Below are positions 26,201-39,200 of a stretch of DNA of 64,000 nucleotides, piece after piece. Under the pieces are notes generated by a model, which worked only from the letters and a program-made list of their open reading frames with translations, was not told the DNA's origin and ran no database searches. Position numbers and translations under genes: made by a program. The DNA comes from Aphis gossypii (lineage: Eukaryota > Arthropoda > Insecta > Hemiptera > Aphididae): NCBI RefSeq assembly GCF_020184175.1, contig NC_065530.1, positions 23,165,260 through 23,229,259 on the forward strand, given 5' to 3'. Positions within the stretch are counted from its first letter, which is position 1, and each line of letters starts with the position of its first letter.

Positions 26201-27764
26201 GGCGATAAAGAGAAAACGAATCGTACAACATTTTAGAACAAAAATTTACATTTAAAATGTATGTTGTTATTTTACAATCGAATTTTTTGATGTATTTTTA
26301 TAAAAATATAACAACTGGGTTTGTGTGTTGCTTAAAAAAATACTTTAGGCTTTCAAGTAAAACATTGTATAGTATATAATAATTGTACAAAAGTGTATTA
26401 TAAAATTTAAATACAAATCGCGAAAGTAAGAAATGTATTTATTGAATGTATTATATTTTTTATGTTCACAGGCCTTGATTATTGCCTGTTTGGCCATTCA
26501 AGCCAATATTATCGCTGGATTAGATTGCTCACCTTCATATTCATCCGGATATGAACAAAAGGAATATTCTTCACCATCGTATCCATCTTCCTCTTACTTA
26601 GCTCCATCATACGGCGCCAAGCCTCAGTCCTATTCTGCTCCACAATCTTATTCTTCTCCTTCATCATACTCAGCGCCATCACATTCATCATCTTCCTACT
26701 CTGCTCCTTCATATTCTTCTCCAGCATATGGTAAGCCACAATCTTACTCTGCTCCTTCGTATTCAGCTCCATCATACTCAGCTCCGTCATCATCATATTC
26801 TGCTCCCTCACACTCGGTTTCGTATTCTTCTCCTTCATATTCACCATCAGCTCAAGCTTATGGTAAACAACAATCTTATTCAGCTCCTTCTTACTCTTCC
26901 CCGTCGTACTCTGCTCCAGCTTATGGTAAACAACAATCTTATTCAGCTTCTTCTTACTCTTCCCCATCATACTCTGCTCCAGCTTATGGTAAACAACAAT
27001 CTTATTCAGCTCCTTCTTACTCTTCCCCATCGTACTCTGCTCCAGCTTATGGTAAACAACAATCTTATTCAGCTCCTTCCTACTCTTCCCCATCGTATTC
27101 TGCTCCAGCTTATGGTAAACAACAATCTTACTCAGCTCCTTCTTACTCTACTCCATCCTACTCAACTCCATCTTACTCTTCTCCGTCTGCATCTTATGAA
27201 CAACCCAAATACCCAGTATCTCAATACTCAGCTCCCTCATACGAAGCTAAGCCACAAGCATATTCTGCTCCCGCTGCATCATACAGCAAACAACCATCTC
27301 CCTCTGCATCGTCTTATCCATCTTACCCAAGCCAAAAAGCTCATGCTGAAGAATCTTACGCACCAGCTCCATACAAATTTGAATACAGCGTAAATGACGA
27401 ACATACATATGATATCAAAAGCCAAAAGGAGGAAAGTGACGGATATCACGTAAAAGGATACTACACTTTGTTGGAAGCTGATGGTTCCCGTAGAACAGTT
27501 GAGTATACCGCAGACGAAAATGGATTCAACGCAGACGTGAAAAAAGAAGAAGCCCAGGGTTATAGCAAATCTACTCCAGCGTACAACAAGGACTCCCAAG
27601 CATATAAATCAGCACCAGCTGCATACAGCGCACCATCATACAACAAACAAGAATCATCTTATGGTGCACAACCTTCTTATAACACACCTGCATATAATAA
27701 ACAAGAATCATCATACGGTGCTCCAGCCAAACAATCTCAACAATACGAAGCTCCGTCATACTAA
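23249..27764 (+). CDS. CPR-C: long RR-2 cuticular protein with SYSAP/AYGKQQ repeats
   Basis: Secreted chitin-binding cuticle protein, 434 aa. Exons are 23249-23260 (MAAK, donor GTAAGT) and 26472-27764 (acceptor TTCACAG). The intron is 3211 nt and phase 0, at the same codon position as in the paralogues. Met at 26433 is open in frame but lies upstream of the acceptor, inside the intron, so it is not used here. The signal peptide is MAAKALIIACLAIQANIIAG or close to it. Residues about 22-300 are SYSAPSYSSP-type low complexity containing five AYGKQQ units spaced exactly 63 nt (from 26856). The RR-2 domain is about 304-365 (PYKFEYSVND, DIKSQKEESDG, VKGYYTLLEADGSRR, EYTADENGFNADV). The C-terminal tail has YNKQESSYGA repeats. 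Codons end mostly in A/T, unlike the other genes. Confidence 0.92.
23261..26471 (+). other. Intron 1 of CPR-C
   Basis: A 3.2-kb AT-rich intron with no coding exon seen. It contains a hairpin with perfect 9-nt arms, GCAGTCGGC (25478-25486) and GCCGACTGC (25503-25511). A perfect Grainyhead-type palindrome AACCGGTT (25533-25540) follows 22 nt later. This pair is a candidate intronic regulatory element. Confidence 0.6.
26856..27170 (+). repeat. 63-nt in-frame tandem repeat within CPR-C
   Basis: Five units start at 26856, 26919, 26982, 27045 and 27108, each opening GCTTATGGTAAACAACAATC. They encode a 21-residue unit of the form AYGKQQ-SYSAP-SYSSP-SYSAP. The last unit diverges to YSTPSYSTP. Units differ by only a few bases. 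Confidence 0.9.
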
Positions 27765-27889
27765 TTATTTCACTATTTATCAACCACGATAAAAGGTTAA
27801 ATAATATTATAACTTAACTTCAAATACCAAATTATAATTTTATAAATGTTACAACTTAACTGTTAAGCTTTTTTAAAAATTTAAATAAG

Positions 27890-27895
27890 AATAAA
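27890..27895 (+). terminator. Poly(A) signal of CPR-C
   Basis: AATAAA, 126 nt after the stop codon. Confidence 0.55.
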
Positions 27896-28610
27896 AAAAA
27901 GTATTATTTATTTTGTTTTTTTGAATAATTATGTAATTGAATAATCAATTATTATAATATTTATATCTTTAAAAATATATGTTATTTTTCAAATTTAATT
28001 TTGTTGTATTTAATAATATATAATATACATAAACATATTATTTGTTATTAAAATGGTAACCAAACAAGATTATAATATTATTCATGAATATCTGGAGTTG
28101 AACATATTCACGAGAAAAAGGCGTACTGTATCATTATTATTTATTTATACTTTTAATTATTCGATGTATAGAATTATTAATTGTAAAATGAATAATTGTG
28201 ATTAATCCTTAATTAATAGAACTGATGTACTTGCTTGGAAAAAAAAACATGGTTTTATGAAAATTGTATAGATGTTTGAACTTTAAACTTTTGTTCATAA
28301 ATAATTTAAAAAAAAAACAATGTGCTCTTGACATATAACAGTTCATGTTGTATGAGATATTATCGGAAATTCTTACAAAGGAAAATTTGCTGACTATATG
28401 TACCGATACCAAGAAAAAATGAAATAATGAACGTAAATGGATTTTTTTACTACTCATCTGGTTGCCCCCGCAAATCTCTCAAGCTATATGGCTTTGTTAT
28501 TCAAATGACAGTGAAAACTGGGTTTGTATTTCTATACATAATATATATAATAATGCGATTTTTTTACTCAACCGTTTCTTTTATCATAGCATTTAAGATA
28601 CTTATTATGT

Positions 28611-28615
<5 letters not shown>

Positions 28616-28668
<53 letters not shown>
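28616..28668. repeat. (CA)n microsatellite
   Basis: Uninterrupted AC/CA dinucleotides, about 26 units. Confidence 0.95.
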
Positions 28669-28671
<3 letters not shown>

Positions 28672-30859
28672 ATAATTAAAAATATATTTTTGATTTTTAA
28701 AATAAAATAAAAATTAATCGATTATGATTGTTGATGAGTTACCTACGCGTACCTATGCGTACCTATAGTATACTCATATATTATGTTTAGTGTTAACTAC
28801 TTAATTATTTGAAAACTGAACAGTGAAACTGTATAATTATTGATTACATTAGAATATTTTTGTATTTTATCAGTTTAAGTGAAATTTCAGATAAATTGTA
28901 ATTGTATACATGAATTACTAATATACATTTAATAATATTATTTAACTGTAATACAAATAATAAGTACATAACTTTTATACGTAGTAATATAAAATCATCT
29001 TAATTATATGTAACTCTAAATAAATTCTTGTTAACAAATATTTAACAAAATTAAACTATTTGAGTACCTTATTCAAAATAATATGACTGGATTTACAAAT
29101 TCAGTATCAAATATTGTAAACTAAAATTAGAATTATTGAATATTTTAGTAAGTACCGTACCTAAGTTTTATGGTGTTTCCGTTTTCTGGTATCTCGATTA
29201 ATTTAAAATAAAATGATTTTTTGTGTGAATAATAAAATATATTTTATAGTATAATATATTATTATATATATAGTTCCTTGTGTATTTTAATCAGTTTGTA
29301 TAGTTATTATTGTAATATTATTTTTGTAATTTAAATGGTAAATTTTAGAGATTTCATTGATTTTAATATCTGTAAAGTGTATTATTATTAACAAATTGAA
29401 TGTTTTATTATGAACAAGAGGTATTCGTTAAGTTTTTTTTTTTTTTTGTTCTAAAAAATCTTTAAAAGGTAGTAAAAGTGCTCTAAAACCGCCATAGCTT
29501 CTCTAATATTGAAAACTGAACACAGATGATACTTAAAACAGATTATTTTTCTAAATTTTTAATTTTATAAATACAAAATTGTGAAATAATGAAGCTTTTG
29601 TAAGTTTATTATTAAACTATATGTATATATATATATATATAAAAAAAAAAAAAAATGAATAATCTAGAGAGCACTTTTACTAAAACAAAAAATTCTTCAA
29701 AAACTTCATGTTACATATTATTATGATTCATCATTGCTGTAAAATTTAAAACACAATAACACCAAATTGTACTTATTTTGACAGTACATAAATTAAATAA
29801 TACCAAAACATAATAATATGCTTCACTTCATACGATTTTTAATTTAATAAAAAAATAATATATAAATAAAAATATCACTGACAACTGATGAGTAAACAGT
29901 TTTTTATTTTAAATTTCGATTATTATTTATAAAAGAAATCTACAAAACTGTAATAAATATAATATTATATTTATTTTATAATTTTATAAACCCCCTGACG
30001 CAAAAATATATTTAAACAATTTTAATTGACGTATATTATGTTTTGTTTTGTTTTTTTTTTCTTGTTCTATTATTAGATCATTAATGTAACTTATAAGTAC
30101 TATATGCATGGTGAATTTAAATCTTGAATTGATGGATACAAAAATATTAGTTTATTACACAATGAATAGCGTACAGAGTTTTTAATTGAATAAAATGTCA
30201 AGCGTATTCAAGTATAAGCTCCGGGGTTTCTTTCTCTATTACTTTAATTGGATACTGTGGCGAGATTCAAAATAATGAAGTTATAAATTGAATTTTAGAG
30301 ATATTTAAAATATATTCTCATGTTGTATAATGATATTACCAATCAATAACCAATTTTATTTGTATTAAAAGTATTATTATATTTATATTTCTGTTTTTAC
30401 CTACACAAATATGTGGAAAATATACAAATGATTGACATAAATTATTTTAGTATAAGTTAGAACATATTTATAAACAATAACTGTTTTAAATTAAACTTCA
30501 AAATAATTATATCATTATATTATAATGGTAGACACATAATAATTGGGTGGCAACTAGTTGCGTCCTGCAGTAAAACATTTCTTCCTGATTTCGGACCACG
30601 TTCTTTTAAGGTGGAATTGTGGCCCAAATGTCATTAATCAAAAATTATTGTCATATAAAATTGTACATTATAAACTTTTCTCACTACATATAGTTTTCAT
30701 TTCATTAGCCATTAGAAAAAAAGGAAAATTCGAACAAAATTTAAATTTAAATCCGTAAGCGGTGAAACATTCTTATAGTGGTGAAAAACTACGGCTAAAG
30801 TCGTATACTTGGTATTTTGAATGTTTACATTTTATTGTCATTATTAAACAGTCAACAAA

Positions 30860-31345
30860 TTGGGCGGGACCATTTTTCTCCAAAAACGACCGTTTTCCTC
30901 CACTGTCCATTTTCCACCTCCAAAAAAAAAAAGGTTGGTTTCCATTTTCTTTCTTATTATTTTTGAATAAAATTATGTCTATTTTCCTTCAATATTTTAG
31001 TCAGTGTTGACGTGTTGTAGTGTTGCATTCCGTATTATAAAAAAAGAGTACCTATGGCTAGGATCATATTTTTCCACCCCTTATTATTAACTAATTTATT
31101 ATTTTATTTATTGATTGATGCATTTTTATCGACGTGAATACTTTTTTATTATAATATTAATTCTCTTTTTAGCCACCTGCTAAATTCAGCGCGTACGGTG
31201 TATTATTATATTGTAATTATACTTTAAATATTCGATTTTTTCTTTTATTTTTAATTTAAAATTCTGATAACGAATGATGATTTTATTATTTTATTTATTG
31301 GAGGAAAACGGAATCTCGTTTTTGGAAGAAAATGGCTACGGCCAA
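30860..31345. mobile_element. Inverted-repeat (MITE-like) element, about 490 nt
   Basis: The left end TTGGGCGGGACCATTTTTCT continues CCAAAAACGA-CCGTTTTCCTCC. The right end, reversed, reads TTGGCCGTAGCCATTTTCTT and continues CCAAAAACGAG-TCCGTTTTCCTCC. About 40 nt of imperfect TIR are therefore visible. GTCAACAA (30851) and GTCAACTA (31353) flank the element and may be a degraded target duplication. The right terminus shares GGCCGTAGCC with the element at 6115-6264. No transposase is seen. Confidence 0.55.
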
Positions 31346-33020
31346 CTAACTTGTCAACTAAGATAGATCATTAGCTTTATGTAATGTCATAAATCTATGT
31401 TATTACTGCTGACTGTCGTTATTATCGAACGGGCAACGACAATAATATTAAGATGTGGGCAAATATCAATTGGACCGCAACTAGGATTAGACCTTTTTTT
31501 CCCTAGATATCTCTGGTATGCGACTAGTATGTAGTAAAATAATTTCTCGACAACTTATAACATTAGTATGTATAATCGTGTAAGTACTAATTCTTAAATG
31601 TGCTCCAAATTCAATACTTGTGATATAATTTTTAATATTGTTAAATATCTAGTATTGCAATACATAGTAAAGTTATTAATGCAGCATGTACTGCATTTAA
31701 TCATCCAACAAATATTGTCGTTTATTTCACGAATGCTCAGGCCACTAAAAGTAATAAATAATAATATGATTTTAACAGCCATTAAAGTCAGTAAAGTGCA
31801 CAACAGAGTTATTTATTATAATCTTAATTTAAGTTAAATTGATTGAACACAATAAGTTTTTCTATACTTAATAATACAATATACTTATGACTTATGATAA
31901 ATATTGAATTATTTCTTTCTTTTAAGTAAAAATTAATTATTCTTTAGACTTGGGAGTATATTAAAATATTAGTGCACTTATTGTGTATAATATCTAAAAT
32001 CTAAGCATAAATTCCAAAATTTAGATTCATTATCAAAAATGAAATGAAAATCATCAAGGCTACTACAGACCCAAAGCGTATACATGCAATTTAGTTCAAT
32101 TTAAACTAAACTAGGTTTGTAAGTGGAATGGTTTATAGAAGGTGGTTAAAAAGTGGACTCGATGAAAATGACCACGCTATATTATACACTTATAAATAAA
32201 AATAATTCGTATCAGGGAATCATATAAAAATGAGTCATATTTTGCTTAATATACAAAAAAAAAATTGTTATTTTGATTGTTTCGAAGTATGTATAGAACA
32301 CTATTTAAACTCATTTAGTGTGGTATATCATAGTGTGTATAATATCATTTATCTACCTACGCAATGTACGAATGTGTACGACTTAGTCATTAAATTGACT
32401 TATACAAAAATGCCTTCGGCACGTTGTTGAGGTACTACAAAATGAAATCTGGTGACTCGAGGTGGTCGGCTGCAGGTGATTACGGAAAACACAAGTATAG
32501 AACATAATATATCGGTATATACTTATATATACCTAATATATTATATTATTATACTATACCGTCGTACTCTTGTCGACATCGTCGGTGCCCCAAAGCTCTC
32601 GGTTCGCGGTTACCATAACCCGAACGGTCTTGACCCCGATTGTCGACGACAATACCTGCACTGACATTTGTTTCGTCAAAAGTCGCTTGGCGTATACAAT
32701 ATCGCGTATCACACGCGTATTCTTTATAGTGTAATATATATATTTTTTTTTTTGTCAAAGAATAATAATAATAATAATTCAATTACGATAATATACTATG
32801 GTATTATTGGTATATATTTTTTTTCGCACGCTCACTACGCTCAACACGTCATCGGCTTTGCTATTATTACTATCCTACACTATATTATATTATATATATA
32901 TCATATTATACATTATTATATTACTTAGTATAATATTATACAGATAATGTGCGTCTAGCTGCAACATATCGCAAAGATATAATGTAATCGTTGTTATGTA
33001 TTATTTACAATCATTATTAC

Positions 33021-33120
33021 GGCCGCCCGGACGTCGGTACCGTCCCCTCTGGCTGGCGGCCCCGAGGGCTGTGGCTGCGGTCTGTGTAGCCCGCGCGGCG
33101 GCGGCATTACACACGACGAC
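33021..33120. promoter_or_regulatory. GC-rich, CpG-dense island upstream of CPR-D
   Basis: Sequence such as GGCCGCCCGGACGTCGG and CCCGCGCGGCGGCGGC stands out in a region that is otherwise far AT-richer. It ends about 105 nt before the CPR-D TATA box. Several overlapping ORFs on both strands here are a by-product of low stop-codon density. A promoter-proximal role is inferred from position. Confidence 0.5.
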
Positions 33121-33224
33121 GTTATGTATGTGTACCCATAATATGACGTGTGCATGTCGCGCATTGTACAGAGGTACCCCCACGCCGCGCCCGATCCGAA
33201 ACGTGAGGTCCCCAACTTTAAACC

Positions 33225-33232
33225 TATATAAA
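33225..33232 (+). promoter_or_regulatory. CPR-D TATA box
   Basis: TATATAAA lies 90 nt upstream of the CPR-D start codon. No TCAGTT initiator is found at the expected 33-34 nt; GTCCCATCTG (33261) is the nearest pyrimidine-rich candidate. AACTGGTC at 33284-33291, probably in the 5' UTR, resembles a Grainyhead site. Confidence 0.55.
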
Positions 33233-33314
33233 CCGAAAACCGCGTGGCCGACGTGATATTGTCCCATCTGACGAAGTACCGTGAACTGGTCCGAACACAG
33301 AAACCAAACAAATC

Positions 33315-36171
33315 ATGGCGTTCACAGTGAGTATAATATCGGTATAGAAATAAAATAAAATATATCATTACTATTATTATTATTATTATTATAACAATAT
33401 TATCGTTGACTTTTTGATGTAGATATAGTGGCTAGGTACCTATAATGATTGTTTGGCGGGTTATCATTATACGGATACTATGTATTGAAAAAAATTCATT
33501 TTCATATAATATTCGATTGGTTTAACGAAGAGATCGATGTCGATATCATCACTACTTTGAATTCAATCTATCGCACTGAACCATGTTCGGGTTCTTGTGT
33601 ACGTCATTAGATAGTATTCGTCTTGTTTAAAGTGTTTTTAAAGCGAATTTTCCAAAGCATATTATTTCAAAACAAAACATGTCTGACTTAACGGTTACAA
33701 ATGATAATGGCTTCCGTAATAACAGCAAGCTCGCGTGTGTCATACTATACTCTTTTTAATACCGTCAGATTATTTACGCGTAGATAGATTTATTTCACAG
33801 ATTTCATTAATCGCGTATTTAAAAGTAAAGAGCACGATTAGAATAAAACTGTTATGTGTTGAATTTAAGTTTGTATATGCAAACATTTAAAACGCAGAAA
33901 AATTATAAAAATACACAATTATGTTACTTTTTAAGTACCTATAGACTTTCTTATGAAAATTATTTTATTTTTTTTTTTTTTACAAAAAAATTATAATGTA
34001 CATCATTTCAAAATCAAATTCTTTTCAGCGTTATAACTATCATAGTGATATGTAAATTATTACAATATATACATACTTGTATTACATTTATATATAAGTA
34101 TAGAATATATATATTTTTTACTTTTAAATTTCACTCAATTTAAATTATTCAGTCGTGATAGTACCTACATATGTTTGAATTAATACTTTTTATTCATTAT
34201 ATATTTACATTTTATATTATAATTGTCGAGTAGATACAATAGATCTAGTTCAGTTCTTAATAATATAATGTATAATTTATTATTAATATATAGTCATATA
34301 ATAATAACTTTTACATTATGAGTAAATTGCAAATTTAATCACTCAAGTTAGGTTAGGGTATAGTGTTTTAATAGGAAACGGGATTATCATTGTTTGAATT
34401 TTTTTTTTTACAAAATTAGGTAGCACTTAATAAGCTTTCTAATATTAACCCTATTTGAAGGTTATGTTAAGTTATTATTATGTTCTGAAAAGCTAGTTAT
34501 AGAAATAGTTTACAAATCAATCAAAGTTGAGCCAAGTATTAAGAACTTCTCAAACAAATATATATCATAATCGTTCGATATCTTACTAGCAAATATGTAT
34601 TATGCAAGAGGTTGCATAGAGAAATAAACCAAGTGACACAAATACTCTACAGTATTACGAGATCTCATCATTTATTTACGTTAGGTTTCCAATAAAGGAA
34701 TTTCGTTCTCGATCCATAAATGATCAAATCACATAATAACAGAAATATTTCAATTTTATAGATAATTTAAAATCATAATAACAATAGTTATAATAATATG
34801 TCGCAGTGTGAAATGAAATATTTTATTGATTTTGTACTACTGTGATTTATTTACCAATGGAATAGTATACCAAAGTGTCTAAAGTTTTGCATTAAACTCT
34901 CGTTTGGTAGGATTGTCTAAAGCTATCTAAAACGTGAGGCGTGTAAAATACTCTATATTAATGTTTGAAAAATCAATGTTCAATAGTTGTTTTTATTAAA
35001 TCTACAACACAATATTAAACCATGACGGCAATGATGGTAATTTATTATTGGTTTTTAAAACTGACTACAATGTGTGAGCAGTGCGCATACAATTTAATAT
35101 GCATGAAAAATCCGACCTCAAAGATTGTTCACGTCTTTTGTCAATGCTGTTATATTTTCTAATGATAATAGTTTAGAAAAAATACACGTTTTTAAAATAT
35201 AATTTCAGTAGGCAACTAAAACAAAATTAGTTATTAAACGAAATATATGTTTTTAATTGTTCTCCGTTGTATTTTTTCAAATCAAACTGATAATAATAAT
35301 AATAATAATAATAATATTTAAACATAACTTTTAGCTTTTTAACTTAAGAATTAATACCAATATATAGTAAACACAATATATTTATGTACATGAACTGAAA
35401 TAATCTAAAATTTAGTTGATTAATAATAATATTGTTCACGTGTTTTAGATTTTTACAGTTTCGGCATGCCTATTATTGGCCGTGAACACTGTCACACCTA
35501 TATCCGTACCATCATACCCATCTTCATCGTATCCGTCGACTCCGTCATACAACCAAGCTTCGGCATACACACCAGCTCCTCCATCGTACAGCCCAGCCCC
35601 AGCCTATAAATCAACTCCTTCATACAACCCAGCTCCAGCCTACAAACCTGCAGTTCCAGTCTACAAACCAGCCCCGTCTTACAAACAAGCCCCAGCTTAC
35701 TCTTCCCCGTCTTACTCTGCCCCGTCGTATTCTGCACCGTCTTATTCCGCACCGTCTTATTCTGCACCATCTTATTCTGCGCCGTCCTACTCTGCACCAT
35801 CTTACTCTTCTCCGTCATACTCCGCACCGGCACCGTACAAATCACAAGAACCCGAGTACCCAGCCAAGCCGTACAACTTTGAATACTCTGTCAACGACTA
35901 CCAAACCGGAGATGTCAAGAGCCAAGCCGAATACAGTGACGGAAAGAACGTCAAAGGTTATTACAGCCTAATCGAGGCTGACGGAACTAAAAGAATCGTC
36001 GAATACACCGCCGACGAATATGGTTTCAACGCTGTAGTCAAGAAGGAAGGCACTCCGTCGTATGGCGCTGCAGCTCCGGCTTACAAGGCTCCAGCTTACT
36101 CTGCGGCCCCGGCTTACCAATCTGCCTCGGCTTACCCAGTGGCTCCGGCTTACCCGACCCCTGCATACTAA
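33315..36171 (+). CDS. CPR-D: RR-2 cuticular protein, SYSAP-rich N-terminal half
   Basis: Secreted chitin-binding cuticle protein, 244 aa. Exons are 33315-33326 (MAFT, donor GTGAGT) and 35449-36171 (acceptor TTTTAG), with a 2122-nt phase-0 intron. Exon 2 opens IFTVSACLLLAVNTV, completing a signal peptide with the cut probably near residue 20. Residues about 25-140 are PSY/PAY-rich, including seven consecutive PSYSAP or PSYSSP units. The RR-2 domain is about 145-206 (PYNFEYSVND, TGDVKSQAEYSDG, VKGYYSLIEADGTKR, EYTADEYGFNAVV). TGDVKSQ is the usual RR-2 form, where most paralogues here have TYDVKSQ. A short Ala/Pro/Tyr tail ends in AY. D and C resemble each other in layout: a repeat block before the domain and a long intron. 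Confidence 0.93.
33327..35448 (+). other. Intron 1 of CPR-D
   Basis: A 2.1-kb AT-rich intron with ATT microsatellites near both ends (33367-33390 and 35291-35316). No exon or RNA gene is seen. Confidence 0.6.
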
Positions 36172-36221
36172 CGAATCCCTCGCAACGACTGTTCACCTAT
36201 AACTATATCGACATCGCCTAA

Positions 36222-36227
36222 AATAAA
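36222..36227 (+). terminator. Poly(A) signal of CPR-D
   Basis: AATAAA, 51 nt after the stop codon, just before an (AAT)10 microsatellite at 36241-36271. A second AATAAA lies near 36490. Confidence 0.6.
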
Positions 36228-36239
36228 TGGCGAACGATC

Positions 36240-36240
<1 letters not shown>

Positions 36241-36271
<31 letters not shown>
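36241..36271. repeat. (AAT)n microsatellite
   Basis: Ten uninterrupted AAT units in the 3' flank of CPR-D. Confidence 0.9.
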
Positions 36272-36272
<1 letters not shown>

Positions 36273-36279
36273 GTAACAT

Positions 36280-39200
36280 TAATATTATGTACGCATATAA
36301 TAAGTGTAATCTTGTACCATTATTGTTACATGGTTTTGTCCGCTACGTACAAATTTTTACGTGCGAGTAACAAAACAATTATTATTATTTATCGTTTATT
36401 TATTTTTTAAGTCTTCCTCATTTTTTTATATTTTTTTTATGGTTTACATATTATTGATTAATTTGTTACTTCTGTTTTTTTCCTACCCAAATAAATATAA
36501 TAGAAAATCGTATTGTTTCGCATTTTTTTTCTCTTCTGATACACACGTCATGTAGAGTCATTGACGATTTGCATCGGTCGGTCGGAGAAAAATACCACGT
36601 TAAACGGTCTCCTGTTGCGATACACATATTATAGGCACATATGCATATAATATAATAATAATAATAATAATTACGTTATAGAGGTGTACCCATCAGCGTA
36701 GGCGGTCTAAAAAGAAAACCGAAACAATAAAGTTTACGAAATCTGTCGTCATTGTATGACAGTCATTTGTTTTAGAAAGGTTACAGTTATGGATAGACGA
36801 TGGTTTTACAGACAGGCCTCGTTAATCGCCTAAAACTATTCTGTATGATATGATACAAATACGTAGTGTATACGTATCATTATACATATTATATGTACCC
36901 ATACTACCCATATTATCTAATAATTGTGTTCGGATAAAAAAAAACAATATTATACACGAATATAATTATAATGAACGTTTCGAATCGACAGAGGTATCAT
37001 CGTAACTATTACATTACAACACACGTAATTTTATGTCGGTATTCATCCACTACGGGCAACAACGTATTGACGTGATAATAATATTATATACCTAGATCTG
37101 TTAATTAAATATTAACATAATGTGTAAATATCTGTGATTCTGTTTGATTGAACACAATATATATTGCCGTGGCGAGATCGGATTTTAACGAGAGAGACAA
37201 AATTAAATGTAAATTAAAACGATTTTACGTAATAGAAATAGGTTAATAAATGCATATAATAAAATAACTGCAACCATACATCAATACATATAGATATGCA
37301 TAGAAGATCATGTCAAAGCAATATTTAAGTATATACGCCACGCAATATTCTTACGCAAAATGAACAAAAATGCATACATGTAAACACACCCAACTCAGTA
37401 GGTTGAAATGCCGTCGACCTAATGTGAAACTTCTTATAGCTTCTTATTCTAAATGCATAATTGATGAGAGCCCGTTAATATTTATTTATATTAATAATTA
37501 TGTAATTATTTATAAAGATGGATAGCTAGGATAAATGTTTAATAATCTTGAAAATATATAATATGCTCCATACAGAAAATATTATATATCAATAAAAATA
37601 TTCAATCTCCTTTTTAAAATATATTCTATAACACATTATGTATATAACAAGCAATTAATATTAAGACATAAATTATATTATAGTTTTACATTTTATATTT
37701 TATGTTTTATTTTTTATTTTGCAAATTAAAGATTACTTGACAGGAGTATGTGAAAGAGTATCAAAACAGTATTGAAAGTAACGTTTAATTAATATACACT
37801 ATAAATATTTGTATTCTATAATACTATGGAATATAAAATAATAACCCAAAATACGAATTTTATACTCGATAAAATTACATTATATTTAGTATTTTAAGTA
37901 TTTAAATTATATAAGATAAATAAAATATGATTTAATTACCTTAATGAATTGTTATAGGTACATTAGGATAAGTACTTACTTACTTATGTGAACTTGTGTT
38001 TATTTGGTAGTTATCCGAGGTCAAACGTGTAGGAATAAGTAATCTAGTTCCACACACGTTTAAAAATATAAAAAAAAAATCAGTAGGATCAATATGATAT
38101 TTAGATTAAATGGGAAACTAGTAAGTATATTAGTATATAATATTATGAGCCTTTACTTTAGATGCTAATCCCTTAAAAGCGGTACGACTGTACGAGGAAA
38201 TTTGTCTAGGCATTTTATATGTTGCATTGCAATGTTTGCCCTGCTTAACTCAACCGACAAAGGTTTCAAAGTTTCATTACCCTATATACAATCATAAAAA
38301 CTTATTTATAGATTTTATTGAGTTGTTTCTACACTTTTGAAAAACTCACTTAATTTAAATTTACATAAATTAGTTTATTTATTATAATACTCGTATAAGT
38401 GTATAATTTTATTTTGATAGATGTACATCTGATACAATTTATCAAATTTTAACGAAAATATGAAATAAATAATTTGTTTGAATATTTTGATAAAATAATA
38501 AACAATGGTTACAATTATAATAACTCTTTATATAATTGTACTTTTTTTTTATGTTTCCATCGTACTTAAAGTATATTATATCTTTCTTAACTTTCGAGTA
38601 GTCGTGTTATATACTACCCTGTATGTTTCCTGTGTGTATAAATAATTTCATCTATTAATACTTAAAACGTATTCGTTATAACAAGAGCCAAAGAATTTAT
38701 GCTCTAAAAACCATGCATATAATATGCTTGTTTCTATGCCCTCAAAAATGTATTATCATAATATTTGTTCTAAAAATATGCGAAAATGCTAAAATATACT
38801 TTTAAAAATATTTTATTTTTTATTAAAAAGCCAAAAATTATAAATTTATTTATTATTGAATTTGGCATTTTTCTAAATGCATTTTTAATTAAATTTTTAC
38901 CAAAAAAAAAAATTACCTAGTCTAGAATATTACAAGTATAAACTATATTATTAACTCAAGATGAAAACACACACGATACGAACAGATGAATTGACGTCAA
39001 CTGATCGTATTTGGCATATCCTTTAATCTTTTTTTTCGGTTTACATCACATACACACATAATTGGGAAATACGCGGTCAATAGATTATTTAATAATTTTT
39101 ACATATTTTTTTCAAATTTCTTTTTCAAAAAATGTATATTAAATAGTGTATAGTATATATAAAATATTTTTCTCTATGTTAAATATTGTTTAAAATTGTT

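Larger units (their letters stand above)
27900..33000. other. Intergenic region CPR-C to CPR-D
   Basis: AT-rich with no supported gene. It holds a 53-nt CA microsatellite (28616-28668) and an inverted-repeat element (30860-31345). Imperfect copies of an AATTGG...GCAACTAG motif flank that element at about 30541-30558 and 31468-31484. ORFs around 30558-31010 and 31594-31837 lie in or near this repeat-like DNA and have no recognisable product. Confidence 0.45.

Noticed and set aside
26433..26471. Upstream Met of the CPR-C exon 2 ORF
   Set aside because: It lies before a good TTCACAG acceptor. Using the acceptor with the MAAK exon gives the same 4-codon first exon as all paralogues.
30558..31010. 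Two consecutive ORFs (66 and 82 codons)
   Set aside because: The second overlaps the left half of an inverted-repeat element, and neither resembles a transposase.
32994..33368. Overlapping ORFs on both strands near 33 kb
   Set aside because: They exist because the GC-rich island has few stop codons. No domain is recognised, and they overlap the CPR-D promoter and exon 1.
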